Positions 25,896-33,393 of a DNA stretch of 64,000 bases are shown here, one piece after another; the first letter of the stretch is position 1, and each line of letters starts with the position of its first letter. Source of the DNA: Rhizobium sp. Root1212 (GTDB lineage Bacteria > Pseudomonadota > Alphaproteobacteria > Rhizobiales > Rhizobiaceae); assembly GCF_001424985.1 (NCBI RefSeq), contig NZ_LMDA01000001.1:558001-622000 (forward strand), in the 5' to 3' direction. A program made the translations under genes and the position numbers. The notes under the pieces are model-generated. The model saw only the letters and a program-made list of their open reading frames with translations, was not told the origin of the DNA and searched no databases.

Positions 25896-26747
25896 CTACG
25901 TCCTGAGACGCCGCTCGATCGCCCGCTTCAGATCGTCCCGCACCGCAGCCGTCGAGGCCAGCACCTCTTGCGCGCGTAAAAAATCCATGACGCGAAAACG
26001 GTTGACCTCCGGGCGCAGAAAGATATCCGGCGGATGCGCCTTCAGCTTCATGGCGATGATCGACTGCATCATCAGCTGGCTGGAGCCGAACAGGCTGTCG
26101 ATGCGGCTCGGCAGCGTCTTGCCGTCGCCTTCCGGCCCGCCGACGACATCGACGCCGATGACGATATCGGCCTTGCCGGAGAGGTGATCGAACGGCACCG
26201 GATTGTAGATGCCGCCGTCGATCATCACTCGTCCATCGATCCTGACGGGGCGGAAGATCGCCGGCAGCGCCGCCGAGGCGGCAATCGCCTGGCGAAGATT
26301 GCCGCTTTCGCAGACATGCTCGGTCTGGCCGTAATAATCGGTCACCACCACCTGAAGCGGAATGGAAAGCCCGGAAAAATCCTGCGGGATCGCATCCGGC
26401 AGGAAGGCATCGAGTACCCGCTCGATATTGAACTGGCCGAAACCGAAACTGCCGTTCATCGCTTCGGCAAGACTGGCTGGCCGCAGCCGCCAGAGCCGGT
26501 TCATCAGTTCGCCACGGCGGCTGATCGCCGTCAGCGTATGCTGGCGGATATCGGTGCCGCGCATACCGGCGGCCATGGCAGCGCCCATGATCGCGCCGAT
26601 GGAGGAGCCGGCGATCAGCTTCGGCTTGAGGCCGAGTTCATCCAGCACTTCGATGACGTGGATATGGGCAAGCCCCCGCGCCCCGCCGCCGCCAAGCGCA
26701 AGCGCGATCGTCGGGTCTGAAGCGGGCGGTGTCGATGGCTCGTCCAT
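25896..26747 (-). CDS. Patatin-like phospholipase family protein (RssA/NTE type)
   Basis: A 283-residue serine esterase with the oxyanion loop GGGGARGLAH (about 18-27), nucleophile GSSIG (Ser near 48) and catalytic Asp in IDGGIYNPVP. This arrangement matches bacterial patatins of the RssA group. No signal peptide or membrane segment is seen, so it should act in the cytoplasm, on phospholipid or a similar ester. The gene starts 15 bp after rsmD on the same strand, so rluB-type gene, rsmD and this one form an operon. Substrate is unknown. Confidence 0.9.
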   Translation of the reverse strand: MDEPSTPPASDPTIALALGGGGARGLAHIHVIEVLDELGLKPKLIAGSSIGAIMGAAMAAGMRGTDIRQHTLTAISRRGELMNRLWRLRPASLAEAMNGSFGFGQFNIERVLDAFLPDAIPQDFSGLSIPLQVVVTDYYGQTEHVCESGNLRQAIAASAALPAIFRPVRIDGRVMIDGGIYNPVPFDHLSGKADIVIGVDVVGGPEGDGKTLPSRIDSLFGSSQLMMQSIIAMKLKAHPPDIFLRPEVNRFRVMDFLRAQEVLASTAAVRDDLKRAIERRLRT

Positions 26748-26762
26748 ACAGCCCTCTCCCGA

Positions 26763-27320
26763 TCAGGCCCCGTAGCGATAGAAATGCATGCGCGTATCGC
26801 CGAACTGCCGTTCTTCGAGGAAGGCGAACCACTCCTGCGGAACCGGCTGTACATCGGCACGCTCTTCGAGGATCGCCAGCGCGCCCGGCACCAGCCAGCT
26901 GCCGGCAGCCGCCGAGGCAAGCGCCTTTTCGCCGAGACCGCGGCCATAGGGCGGATCGGCAAACAGCAGGTGGAACGGCTCGGCCGTACCGACGAAACCG
27001 AGATCGCAGGCATCGCGCCGGTAAATCTTGGCGCGGCCCTGCAGGCCGAGCGTTTCGATGTTCGTCCTGAGCAGACCCCTGCCCTCGACACCCTGCTCGA
27101 CGAACAGCGCCTGCCGGCAGCCGCGCGACAGGGCTTCGAGCCCGACCGCGCCGGTGCCGGCGAAAAGATCGAGGATGCGGGTGGCGTCCAGAGCCTCGGG
27201 ATAAGTGTGGCTCAGGATGTTGAACAGGCTTTCGCGCGTCCGGTCCGTGGTCGGCCGGATGTCGTTGGATTTGGGCGCGGCCAATGCGCGCCCACGAAAT
27301 TCACCGCCGACGATCCGCAC
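26763..27320 (-). CDS. rsmD: 16S rRNA (guanine(966)-N(2))-methyltransferase
   Basis: RsmD methylates G966 of 16S rRNA. The protein has 185 residues with the N-terminal MRIVGGEFRGRAL, RPTTDRTRESLFNIL, the SAM motif LDLFAGTGAVGLEALSRG and the catalytic DPPYG (about 133-137), all diagnostic. It starts with GTG at 27320, 6 bp after the stop of the pseudouridine synthase gene, so translation is probably coupled. Two RNA-modifying enzymes in tandem support a ribosome maturation operon. Confidence 0.95.
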   Translation of the reverse strand: MRIVGGEFRGRALAAPKSNDIRPTTDRTRESLFNILSHTYPEALDATRILDLFAGTGAVGLEALSRGCRQALFVEQGVEGRGLLRTNIETLGLQGRAKIYRRDACDLGFVGTAEPFHLLFADPPYGRGLGEKALASAAAGSWLVPGALAILEERADVQPVPQEWFAFLEERQFGDTRMHFYRYGA

Positions 27321-27326
27321 GATCGA

Positions 27327-29345
27327 TCAGTTCCCGCGACCGCGCGGCTTGCCGCCACCGGGCTTGCCGCCGCCAAAGGGACGGCCCGAAGGCTTGCCCC
27401 CGGCCGGACGGCCACCGGGCTTGCCGCCACGCGGAGCGCCGGATTTGGCACCGAAGGATTTGCCTGCGGGACGGCCGCCGGCGGGCTTGTCGCCAAAGCT
27501 CTTGCCACCGAAACTCTTGCCGCGGGGACGATCACCCTCCGGCCGGTCGCCGAAACTTCTCGGCTTGCGGTCGCCGCCTTCACGCGGGGGCCGGTCGCCA
27601 AAGGGCTTGTCGCCGAAGGAGCGGCGTGGACGTTCGCCATCCGGGCGATCTCCACGGGCGCGATCGGAAAAGCCGCCTTCACGGCGCGGACGGTCGCCAT
27701 CGGGGCGGTCTCCGCGGGCACGATCCGAAAAGCCGCCTTCGCGACGCGGCGGACGGTCACCGAAATCGCGGGGACCGCGCTCGCCGCGATCGAAACCGCG
27801 CTTGCGATCGCCACTATCGCGGCTCGGGGCTTCCTCGCCACTGATCCAGCCATCGGCATCGATACGGCTGGCGGCAGGGCGCGGGGCAAAGTCCGGGCGC
27901 GCGGCAGCCGAAGGCTTCTTGCGGTCGGGATCGAACTTGCGGGACGACTTGATCAGCTGGCCTTCAGAATTGCGGCCGTAGCGCTTCGACTTCGGCGCGC
28001 CTTCCGGCCGCTCGCGGCGCAGCGGTGTGTCAGCGGCCGCAGCCTCGGCGTCCTTCGGCTTCTTTTCCGCAACCGGGCGAGCGCCCGGCGCCATCCAGAC
28101 ATTGGCCTTGCGGGCACGCTGGGCCGGTTCGCGCTTCGGCCGGTCGGCGAAGGACGGAGCCTCGTCGCGCCCGTCCCGACGGTCATCGCGACCACCCTTG
28201 CGGTCACCACGATCGTCGCGGCGCGTGTCGAGACGGGACAATGCGCGTTCGCGCTTGTCGCCCGGCTTTTCGCGCGGTGACCATTCGTCGTTGCGCGCAC
28301 GCTCCGCCTTTTGCGGCTTTTCCTCTTCTTCCGGCGCGGCATCGAAGATCGGCGCTTCGAAATTGGCCTTGGCCTCTTCGATCAGTCGCGGACCGAGCTG
28401 GTCGCGCAGCGTGCGGCCCCGGATTTCCTGGGCGCGGCCTTCCGGCAGTTCGCCGAGTTGGAAGGGGCCGTAGGAAATGCGGATCAGGCGGTTGACTTCG
28501 AGACCGAGCGCGCCGAGCACGTTCTTGATCTCACGGTTCTTGCCTTCTCGCAGGCCCATGGTGATCCAGACGTTGGAGCCCTGCACCTTGTCGAGCGTCG
28601 CTTCGATGCTGCCATAGAGCACGCCGTCGACGGCGATGCCATCCTTCAGCTTGTCGAGGCCTGCCTGATCGATCTCGCCATGGGCGCGCACGCGGTAGCG
28701 ACGAAGCCAGCCGGTAGCGGGAAGCTCCAGCACGCGGGCGAGGCCGCCGTCATTGGTCAGCAGCAGCAGGCCTTCGGTGTTGATATCGAGGCGGCCGATG
28801 GAGAGCACACGCGGCAGGTCTTCCGGCAGATGGTCGAACACCGTCGGGCGGCCTTCCGGGTCGGAATTGGTGGTCACGAGGCCGCTGGGCTTGTGATAAA
28901 GCCAGAGGCGGGTGCGCTCGATGCCACGGATCGGCTGGCCGTCGACCTCGATCTTGTCTTCGAGCGTGACGTTGACGACGGGCGTTTCCAGCACCTTGCC
29001 GTTCAGCGAGACGCGGCCTTCCATGATCATGCGCTCGATATCGCGGCGCGAGGCGACGCCGGCGCGCGCCAGGATCTTGGAGATGCGCTGCGGCTCATCG
29101 GGGGCGGGGGCGGCCGCCTGCGGGCGCGGACGGGGCGGCCTTGCGCCGGCCTCTACGTTCTCAGCGCGGGGCTTGCCGGTGTATGGCTTGTCGCCGCGGG
29201 GTTTGCCGCCCTTGTCACCAAAGGATTTGTCGCCAAAGGATTTGGCGCCAAAAGGCTTGTCGCCCTTCGGCTTGCCTGCGGAAAATTTGCTCGCCTGGCC
29301 GGGGCGCTTGCCACCGGGGCGTTCGGACTTGTCTTTGGATGTCAT
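27327..29345 (-). CDS. RluB/RsuA-family rRNA pseudouridine synthase with long disordered tail
   Basis: A 672-residue protein, more than twice the size of the catalytic enzyme. Residues 1-85 are a Lys/Gly-rich low-complexity leader with KSFGDK repeats. An S4 domain follows (about 87-145: RISKILARAGVASRRDIERM), then the catalytic domain (about 150-320) with GRLDINTEGLLLLTNDG carrying the catalytic Asp and the terminal REGKNREIKN. From about residue 340 to 672 the protein is disordered, rich in Arg, Gly, Asp and Pro, with RGDRPDGDRPRREGGFSDRA repeats. The enzyme is expected to modify 23S rRNA (RluB-like). The tail resembles RGG-type RNA-binding extensions and may drive RNA binding or condensation. 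It heads the operon with rsmD. Confidence 0.92.
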   Translation of the reverse strand: MTSKDKSERPGGKRPGQASKFSAGKPKGDKPFGAKSFGDKSFGDKGGKPRGDKPYTGKPRAENVEAGARPPRPRPQAAAPAPDEPQRISKILARAGVASRRDIERMIMEGRVSLNGKVLETPVVNVTLEDKIEVDGQPIRGIERTRLWLYHKPSGLVTTNSDPEGRPTVFDHLPEDLPRVLSIGRLDINTEGLLLLTNDGGLARVLELPATGWLRRYRVRAHGEIDQAGLDKLKDGIAVDGVLYGSIEATLDKVQGSNVWITMGLREGKNREIKNVLGALGLEVNRLIRISYGPFQLGELPEGRAQEIRGRTLRDQLGPRLIEEAKANFEAPIFDAAPEEEEKPQKAERARNDEWSPREKPGDKRERALSRLDTRRDDRGDRKGGRDDRRDGRDEAPSFADRPKREPAQRARKANVWMAPGARPVAEKKPKDAEAAAADTPLRRERPEGAPKSKRYGRNSEGQLIKSSRKFDPDRKKPSAAARPDFAPRPAASRIDADGWISGEEAPSRDSGDRKRGFDRGERGPRDFGDRPPRREGGFSDRARGDRPDGDRPRREGGFSDRARGDRPDGERPRRSFGDKPFGDRPPREGGDRKPRSFGDRPEGDRPRGKSFGGKSFGDKPAGGRPAGKSFGAKSGAPRGGKPGGRPAGGKPSGRPFGGGKPGGGKPRGRGN
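27631..27750. repeat. Two 60-bp direct repeats coding part of the disordered tail
   Basis: Units at 27631-27690 and 27691-27750 differ at about nine positions; both contain GAAAAGCCGCCTTC. Each encodes 20 residues (GGFSDRARGDRPDGDRPRRE-like), so length changes by unit loss or gain would stay in frame. Confidence 0.85.
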
Positions 29346-29413
29346 TTGTGTTGCCTGCCTTTTGAGGCTGTCCTATCAGGTCGGGGGCCAAGGGTTAAGA
29401 GAAAATATTCGGG

Positions 29414-29866
29414 ATGGCCGACAGCAACCGTTTCATGGAAATCGCGCTCGACGAGGCTAGGGAAGCCGGGAAGCGCGGCGAAGTGCCCATCGGCGCCGTC
29501 GTCGTCCATGACGGCAAGGTCATAGGCAGGGGCGGAAACCGCACCCGCGAAAGAAACGACGTCACGGCGCATGCGGAAATCGAGGCGATCCGGGAGGCGG
29601 CAGCAGCGCTCGGCTCGGAGCGGCTTGTCGATGCCGATCTTTATGTGACGCTCGAACCCTGCACCATGTGCGCGGCGGCGATCTCCTTTGCCCGCATCCG
29701 GCGGCTCTATTACGGTGCGGAAGACCCGAAGGGCGGTGGGGTGGACAATGGCGTGCGGTTTTACCGGCAGCCGACGTGTCATCATCAGCCGGATGTCTAT
29801 TCGGGCATGGCGGAGAGCGAGGCGGGGGCGATTTTGAAAGAGTTTTTTAAGGAGAGACGGGAATAG
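29414..29866 (+). CDS. tadA: tRNA-specific adenosine deaminase TadA
   Basis: TadA converts A34 to inosine in tRNA-Arg(ACG). The 150-residue protein contains the cytidine/deoxycytidylate deaminase zinc site: HAEIEAI (His and catalytic Glu, about 55-61) and PCTMC (about 85-89), plus GAVVVHDGKVIGRGGNRT. The GAEDPKGGGVDNG segment is typical of TadA. It is divergent from the pseudouridine synthase gene with a 68-bp gap and is followed by a palindromic repeat. Confidence 0.94.
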   Translation: MADSNRFMEIALDEAREAGKRGEVPIGAVVVHDGKVIGRGGNRTRERNDVTAHAEIEAIREAAAALGSERLVDADLYVTLEPCTMCAAAISFARIRRLYYGAEDPKGGGVDNGVRFYRQPTCHHQPDVYSGMAESEAGAILKEFFKERRE

Positions 29867-29882
29867 CGAAGGCCTCCGTCGT

Positions 29883-30007
29883 CCCCTCTCCCCGCATGCG
29901 GGGAGAGGGCTAGGGTGAGGGGCGAAACTCTCATCCTTGACGATGCCGCGCCGCCTGCCCCTCATCCGGTCTGTCGGCCACCTTCTCCCCGCAGACGGGG
30001 AGAAGGA
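29883..30007. repeat. CCCTTCTCCCC palindromic element, copy 2
   Basis: Left hairpin CCCCTCTCCCCGCATGCGGG with GAGAGGG, right hairpin CCTTCTCCCCGCAGACGGGG with AGAAGG, with CTAGGGTGAGGGGC and GCCCCTCATCCGGTC as inner arms. This is the same element as at 19150 in reverse orientation. It lies between the convergent tadA and sigma factor genes. Confidence 0.85.
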
Positions 30008-30031
30008 ATATGCCGCACCTTCTCCCGTATC

Positions 30032-31294
30032 TTAATCCCCGCACTCCACAGCCCGCCGAAGCAGGAAGGCCAGCTCCTTCTCATTGCTACTCAGCGCCGC
30101 TGCTTCCTCGAATTTCGCCTTTGCTTCGGCTCGTCGGTTTGCCCGGAAGAGGAAATCGCCCTTTGCGGCCGGTAGCAGGGCGTAGTTCGCTAGCGCCCCA
30201 CTTGCCTCGATATCCGCGATCAATTGCAAGCCGATATCCGGCCCGAAGGCCATGCAATGGGCCACCGCGCGGTTGAGGGCGACAACGGGGGACGGCATGA
30301 TATCGAGAAGCGTGTCGTAAAGTCCGGCTATGCGAGGCCAGTCCGTGTCTTCCGCTTTCAGCGCCCGCGCATGGCAGGCGGCCAGATCGGCCTGCAGCAC
30401 ATAGGGCGCCGTCGCTCCACCGAGCCCATGGGCGCGTTCCAGCGCTGCGAGGCCACGACGGATGGCGAGACGATCCCATTTCGCCCGGTTCTGATCGGTG
30501 AGCAGGACCGGCAGGCCATCGGCACCGACGCGGGCGGCGAAGCGGGAGGACTGGATTTCGATAAGGGCGAGCAGGCCGAAGACCTCCGGCTCATCCGGCA
30601 TCAGCCCGGCGAGGATGCGGGCGAGCCGTTGCGCCTCGATCGACAAAGCCGGGCGCAGCAGATCCGGCCCGCTGGTTGCGGCATAACCTTCGTTGAAAAT
30701 CAGATAGATGACGGAAAGGACCGATTGCAACCGTGCACGCAACTCCTCGCCGCGCGGCACCTCATAGGCGGCGCCGGCCTTGGCGATCGCTTTCTTGGCA
30801 CGGACGATGCGCTGGGCGATGGTCGCTTCGCTGGAGAGGAAGGCGCGGGCGATTTCGTCCGTCGTCAGGCCGCCGATCAGCCGCAGGGTCAGCGCCGCGC
30901 GCGCCTCCGGGGAAAGAACCGGGTGGCAGGCGGTGAAGATGAGGCTCAGCAGTTCGTCGCCGATATCGTCGTCCATGGCGGCCTCGATGGCATCGACGCC
31001 CGTTTCCTGCTCGTCTTCCAGATCGCGGCCGATTTCGGCGTGCTTGCGCTTCAGCATCTCGCGGCGCCGAAAACCATCGATCGCCCGGCGCTTGGCCGCC
31101 GCCATCAGCCATGCGCCGGGATTTCGCGGCACGCCGCTTTGCGGCCATTCGGAAAGCGCGGTCACAAGGGCGTCCTGCGCCAGTTCCTCGGCAAGATCGA
31201 TATCGCGCACCAGCCGGGCAAGGCCGCCAATCAGCCTTGCCCGCTCGATGCGGAATACCGTTTCGATTGCCTGATGTGTTTCTCTCGTCGCCAC
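30032..31294 (-). CDS. ECF42-type RNA polymerase sigma factor with C-terminal TPR-like extension
   Basis: The 420-residue protein begins at a GTG (31294) without a strong ribosome site. Sigma region 2 (about 10-85) contains DIDLAEELAQDALVTAL and GAWLMAAAKRRAIDGFRR; region 4 (about 125-180) contains LRLIGGLTTDEIARAFL and TIAQRIVRAKKAI. The remaining 230 residues form a helical, TPR-like extension including LIFNEGY and ALNRAVA. This is the architecture of ECF42 sigma factors, which work without an anti-sigma factor and need the extension for activity (known for the family). The adjacent DGPF gene is the standard genetic partner of ECF42. Confidence 0.88.
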   Translation of the reverse strand: MATRETHQAIETVFRIERARLIGGLARLVRDIDLAEELAQDALVTALSEWPQSGVPRNPGAWLMAAAKRRAIDGFRRREMLKRKHAEIGRDLEDEQETGVDAIEAAMDDDIGDELLSLIFTACHPVLSPEARAALTLRLIGGLTTDEIARAFLSSEATIAQRIVRAKKAIAKAGAAYEVPRGEELRARLQSVLSVIYLIFNEGYAATSGPDLLRPALSIEAQRLARILAGLMPDEPEVFGLLALIEIQSSRFAARVGADGLPVLLTDQNRAKWDRLAIRRGLAALERAHGLGGATAPYVLQADLAACHARALKAEDTDWPRIAGLYDTLLDIMPSPVVALNRAVAHCMAFGPDIGLQLIADIEASGALANYALLPAAKGDFLFRANRRAEAKAKFEEAAALSSNEKELAFLLRRAVECGD

Positions 31295-31337
31295 GCCGCG
31301 AATTTAACCGGAACGTGGCGCGAGACAAGACGGACGC

Positions 31338-31757
31338 TTACTTGGACAGCTGTTCGCGCAGCCGCTCTTCCTGCGCCGCAATTTCCGGGGTCAGCGCCTC
31401 GCCGAAATCGGCGGCTTCGAAGACCGGGCGGATTTCGATTTCGCTCGGCCCCAGCATCGGATTCGGGCAGCGCTTCACCCATTCGACGGCCTCGGCCATG
31501 TCCTTGACTTCCCAGAGCCAGAAACCGGCGATCAGTTCGCGGGTCTCGGCAAAGGGGCCGTCTATGACGGTGCGGCCGGGGCCGTCGAAGGCGATGCGCT
31601 TGCCCTTCGACGACGGATGAAGCCCCTCGCCGGCCAGCATGATACCGGCCTTGACCAGTTCCTCGTTGTAATTGCCCATTGCTTCCAGAAGCTCGGTCGA
31701 GGGCATGATGCCCGCTTCGCTATCCCCGGTCGCCTTTACGATCACCATCACACGCAT
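31338..31757 (-). CDS. YCII-related DGPF-domain protein, partner of ECF42 sigma factor
   Basis: The 139-residue protein has a dimeric ferredoxin-like YCII/DGPF fold, shown by MRVMVIVKATGDSE and the family-naming VIDGPFAETRELIAGFWLWEV. An AGGAG site lies just before the ATG at 31757. DGPF genes are almost always next to ECF42 sigma genes; here the sigma start is 43 bp after this stop on the same strand. They are thought to be targets or modulators of the sigma factor; the chemistry is unknown. Confidence 0.9.
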   Translation of the reverse strand: MRVMVIVKATGDSEAGIMPSTELLEAMGNYNEELVKAGIMLAGEGLHPSSKGKRIAFDGPGRTVIDGPFAETRELIAGFWLWEVKDMAEAVEWVKRCPNPMLGPSEIEIRPVFEAADFGEALTPEIAAQEERLREQLSK

Positions 31758-31860
31758 CGTCTTACTCCTCTGATTCTGGAAACCACCGCGGCTTTCCTGA
31801 CCATACGACGAACGAGCATCGACGCGATCGACAGGCCGATGCATTTTTTTAAGATTTTTT

Positions 31861-32340
31861 TCAGCCGGCGGCAAAGGCGGCAAGGGCGTCGCCCGAAAGC
31901 CGGTAGCGCGTCCATTCGCTTATCGGCTCGGCGCCGATCGCCTCATAAACGCGGATCGCCGGCTCGTTCCAGTCGAGCACGCTCCATTCGAAGCGGCCGC
32001 AGCCATTTTCGAGCGCCGTCCGCGCCAGATATTTGAGAAGCGCCTTGCCGGCGCCGGAGCCGCGATGCTCGGGGGTGACATAGAGGTCTTCGAGATAAAG
32101 CCCGTTCTTCGCCTGCCAGGTGGAGAAGCTCAGGAACCAGCAGGCAAAGCCGATGGCCACGCCATCCTTTTCGCAGATGGCGGCTTTCGTGACCGTCGCC
32201 GGACCGAACAGCGCTTCTTCCAGCGAGGCTTCGGTGGCCTCGACCTCGTGGCCGGCTTTCTCGTAGACGGCGAGTTCGCGGATGAAATGAAGGATGACCG
32301 GCACATCGGCGCGCACGGCTTCGCGGATGGAAAGCGTCAT
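31861..32340 (-). CDS. GNAT-family N-acetyltransferase (SSAT-like)
   Basis: A 159-residue GNAT enzyme with the acetyl-CoA loop EHRGSGAGKALL (about 91-102), the substrate-side LYLEDLYVTP and the late WSVLDWNEPAIRVYEAIGA. The overall pattern (IRELAVYEKAGHEVEATE near the N-terminus, WNEPAI near the C-terminus) is that of the spermidine/spermine N-acetyltransferase-like group, so a polyamine or thialysine-like amine is a plausible acceptor. It is upstream of the DGPF gene on the same strand with a 103-bp gap, so cotranscription is possible but not clear. Confidence 0.88.
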   Translation of the reverse strand: MTLSIREAVRADVPVILHFIRELAVYEKAGHEVEATEASLEEALFGPATVTKAAICEKDGVAIGFACWFLSFSTWQAKNGLYLEDLYVTPEHRGSGAGKALLKYLARTALENGCGRFEWSVLDWNEPAIRVYEAIGAEPISEWTRYRLSGDALAAFAAG

Positions 32341-32393
32341 GGGAAGAACCTGCTCAGGAGTGGAAGAGGATTTACATGGATTTGCCGCTTGCT

Positions 32394-32522
32394 CCCTTCC
32401 CTTCTCCCCTCGGGGAGAAGGTGGCGCGCAGCGCCGGATGAGGGGGACGGCAGGCTCGGAATTTGTGGAAACACCCCCTCATCTGCCCTTCGGGCATCTT
32501 CTCCCCGAGGGGAGAAGGGAAA
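32394..32522. repeat. CCCTTCTCCCC palindromic element, copy 3
   Basis: Left hairpin CCCTTCTCCCCTCGGGGAGA with AGG, right hairpin CTTCTCCCCGAGGGGAGAAG, with GCCGGATGAGGGGG and CCCCCTCATCTGCCC as the inner arms. It lies in the 233-bp gap between the lipoprotein gene and the GNAT gene, which are both on the minus strand. Confidence 0.85.
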
Positions 32523-32573
32523 GAGGCAACCCCACAAAGCAAAAGGCCCGAAGCATGCTTCGGGCCAACGGCA

Positions 32574-33197
32574 TCAGAATACCTGCCACCATTTCTTGCC
32601 GGTCCCCTGGATCGCGGCTTCCTTCTTGCGGCGGCGTTCCTTGTCTTTTTCCGGCTCGCCGAGATCGGCAGTCGCCTCTTCCGGCAGCTTGCGGTATTCA
32701 AGCGGCGGGTCGCTGAGAAAGCGGCGCTTGTCGGCATAGGCGCCCATCTGGATCTTGCGGGCTTCGCGGTAAGCTTCCTGCTGTTCCTTGGCGGTCAGGG
32801 CGCGGCCGTTGGCATTGGCCTTGGCGAGCGGCGAGACGTAGGTCGGATCGCTGGCGTTGGCGTCAGCCTCCTCACGCAGGCGCTGGCGGGTTTCTTCCGG
32901 GGATTCCAGCCATTCCGGGTTGCCCTGCGTCATGGACTGCTGCGGCTGCACCAGCGCGGTCTTTTCCGCGGACGGCGGCATCACCAGCGCGCCACGCGGC
33001 TGGTATTTCACCTTGGCGGCTTCCTTGGCGTTCGGCGTTTCGAGGCTGATGGCGCTGCCGAGGTCGTCGATGAGGTGCTCACCGGAGGACTTGTTGGTGC
33101 CGTAGGTCGGATCGCCGAGGCAACCCGTCAGGACCGCACTGCCGGCGACGATGCCCGCGACCGCGGCATACACTCGAAACTCTCGTGTCATTCCCAT
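32574..33197 (-). CDS. Predicted lipoprotein of unknown function
   Basis: From the ATG at 33197 (GGAAGGG upstream) the protein has 207 residues. It starts with a lipoprotein signal peptide ending in the lipobox LTGC (Cys near residue 26), so it should be lipidated and held at a membrane. The mature part is polar, rich in Lys, Glu and Arg, with EETRQRLREEADANASDPTY and a Lys/Arg run DKERRRKKEAA before a C-terminal KKWWQVF. I do not recognise the family. Rhizobial genomes often carry such a gene after ileS. The long upstream frame to 33668 overlaps the ileS terminator and is not used. Confidence 0.75.
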   Translation of the reverse strand: MGMTREFRVYAAVAGIVAGSAVLTGCLGDPTYGTNKSSGEHLIDDLGSAISLETPNAKEAAKVKYQPRGALVMPPSAEKTALVQPQQSMTQGNPEWLESPEETRQRLREEADANASDPTYVSPLAKANANGRALTAKEQQEAYREARKIQMGAYADKRRFLSDPPLEYRKLPEEATADLGEPEKDKERRRKKEAAIQGTGKKWWQVF

Positions 33198-33357
33198 GAA
33201 AACCCTTCCAGCAAAAGCCGGTCCGACGACCGCCCCGCGCCCCCTTGGCGTAAAAATCCGCCAAATTTCAGGCAGCGTTTTACCGGAGGCTCCTTCAAAG
33301 AGCAATTGACCCGGTAAACAAAGCGTAAAACGAGCTGCGGAAAACCCCGCAAACATC

Positions 33358-33388
33358 AAAAAAGCCCCGGCTGCACCGGGGCTTTTCA
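33358..33388 (-). terminator. Rho-independent terminator of ileS
   Basis: On the minus strand AAGCCCCGGTGCAGCCGGGG is followed by CTTTTTT. The stem is AAGCCCCGG/CCGGGGCTT and the T-run corresponds to the A-run at 33358-33363. It begins 6 bp after the ileS stop. Confidence 0.9.
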
Positions 33389-33393
33389 GGCAA

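Noticed and set aside
27631..27750. The 60-bp repeats as a CRISPR-like array
   Set aside because: The units are adjacent without spacers and are in frame inside a coding region.
26784..28280. A 498-codon plus-strand frame antisense to rsmD and the pseudouridine synthase tail
   Set aside because: The Ala/Arg/Gly-repetitive product is a reverse translation of the tail repeats, not a protein family.
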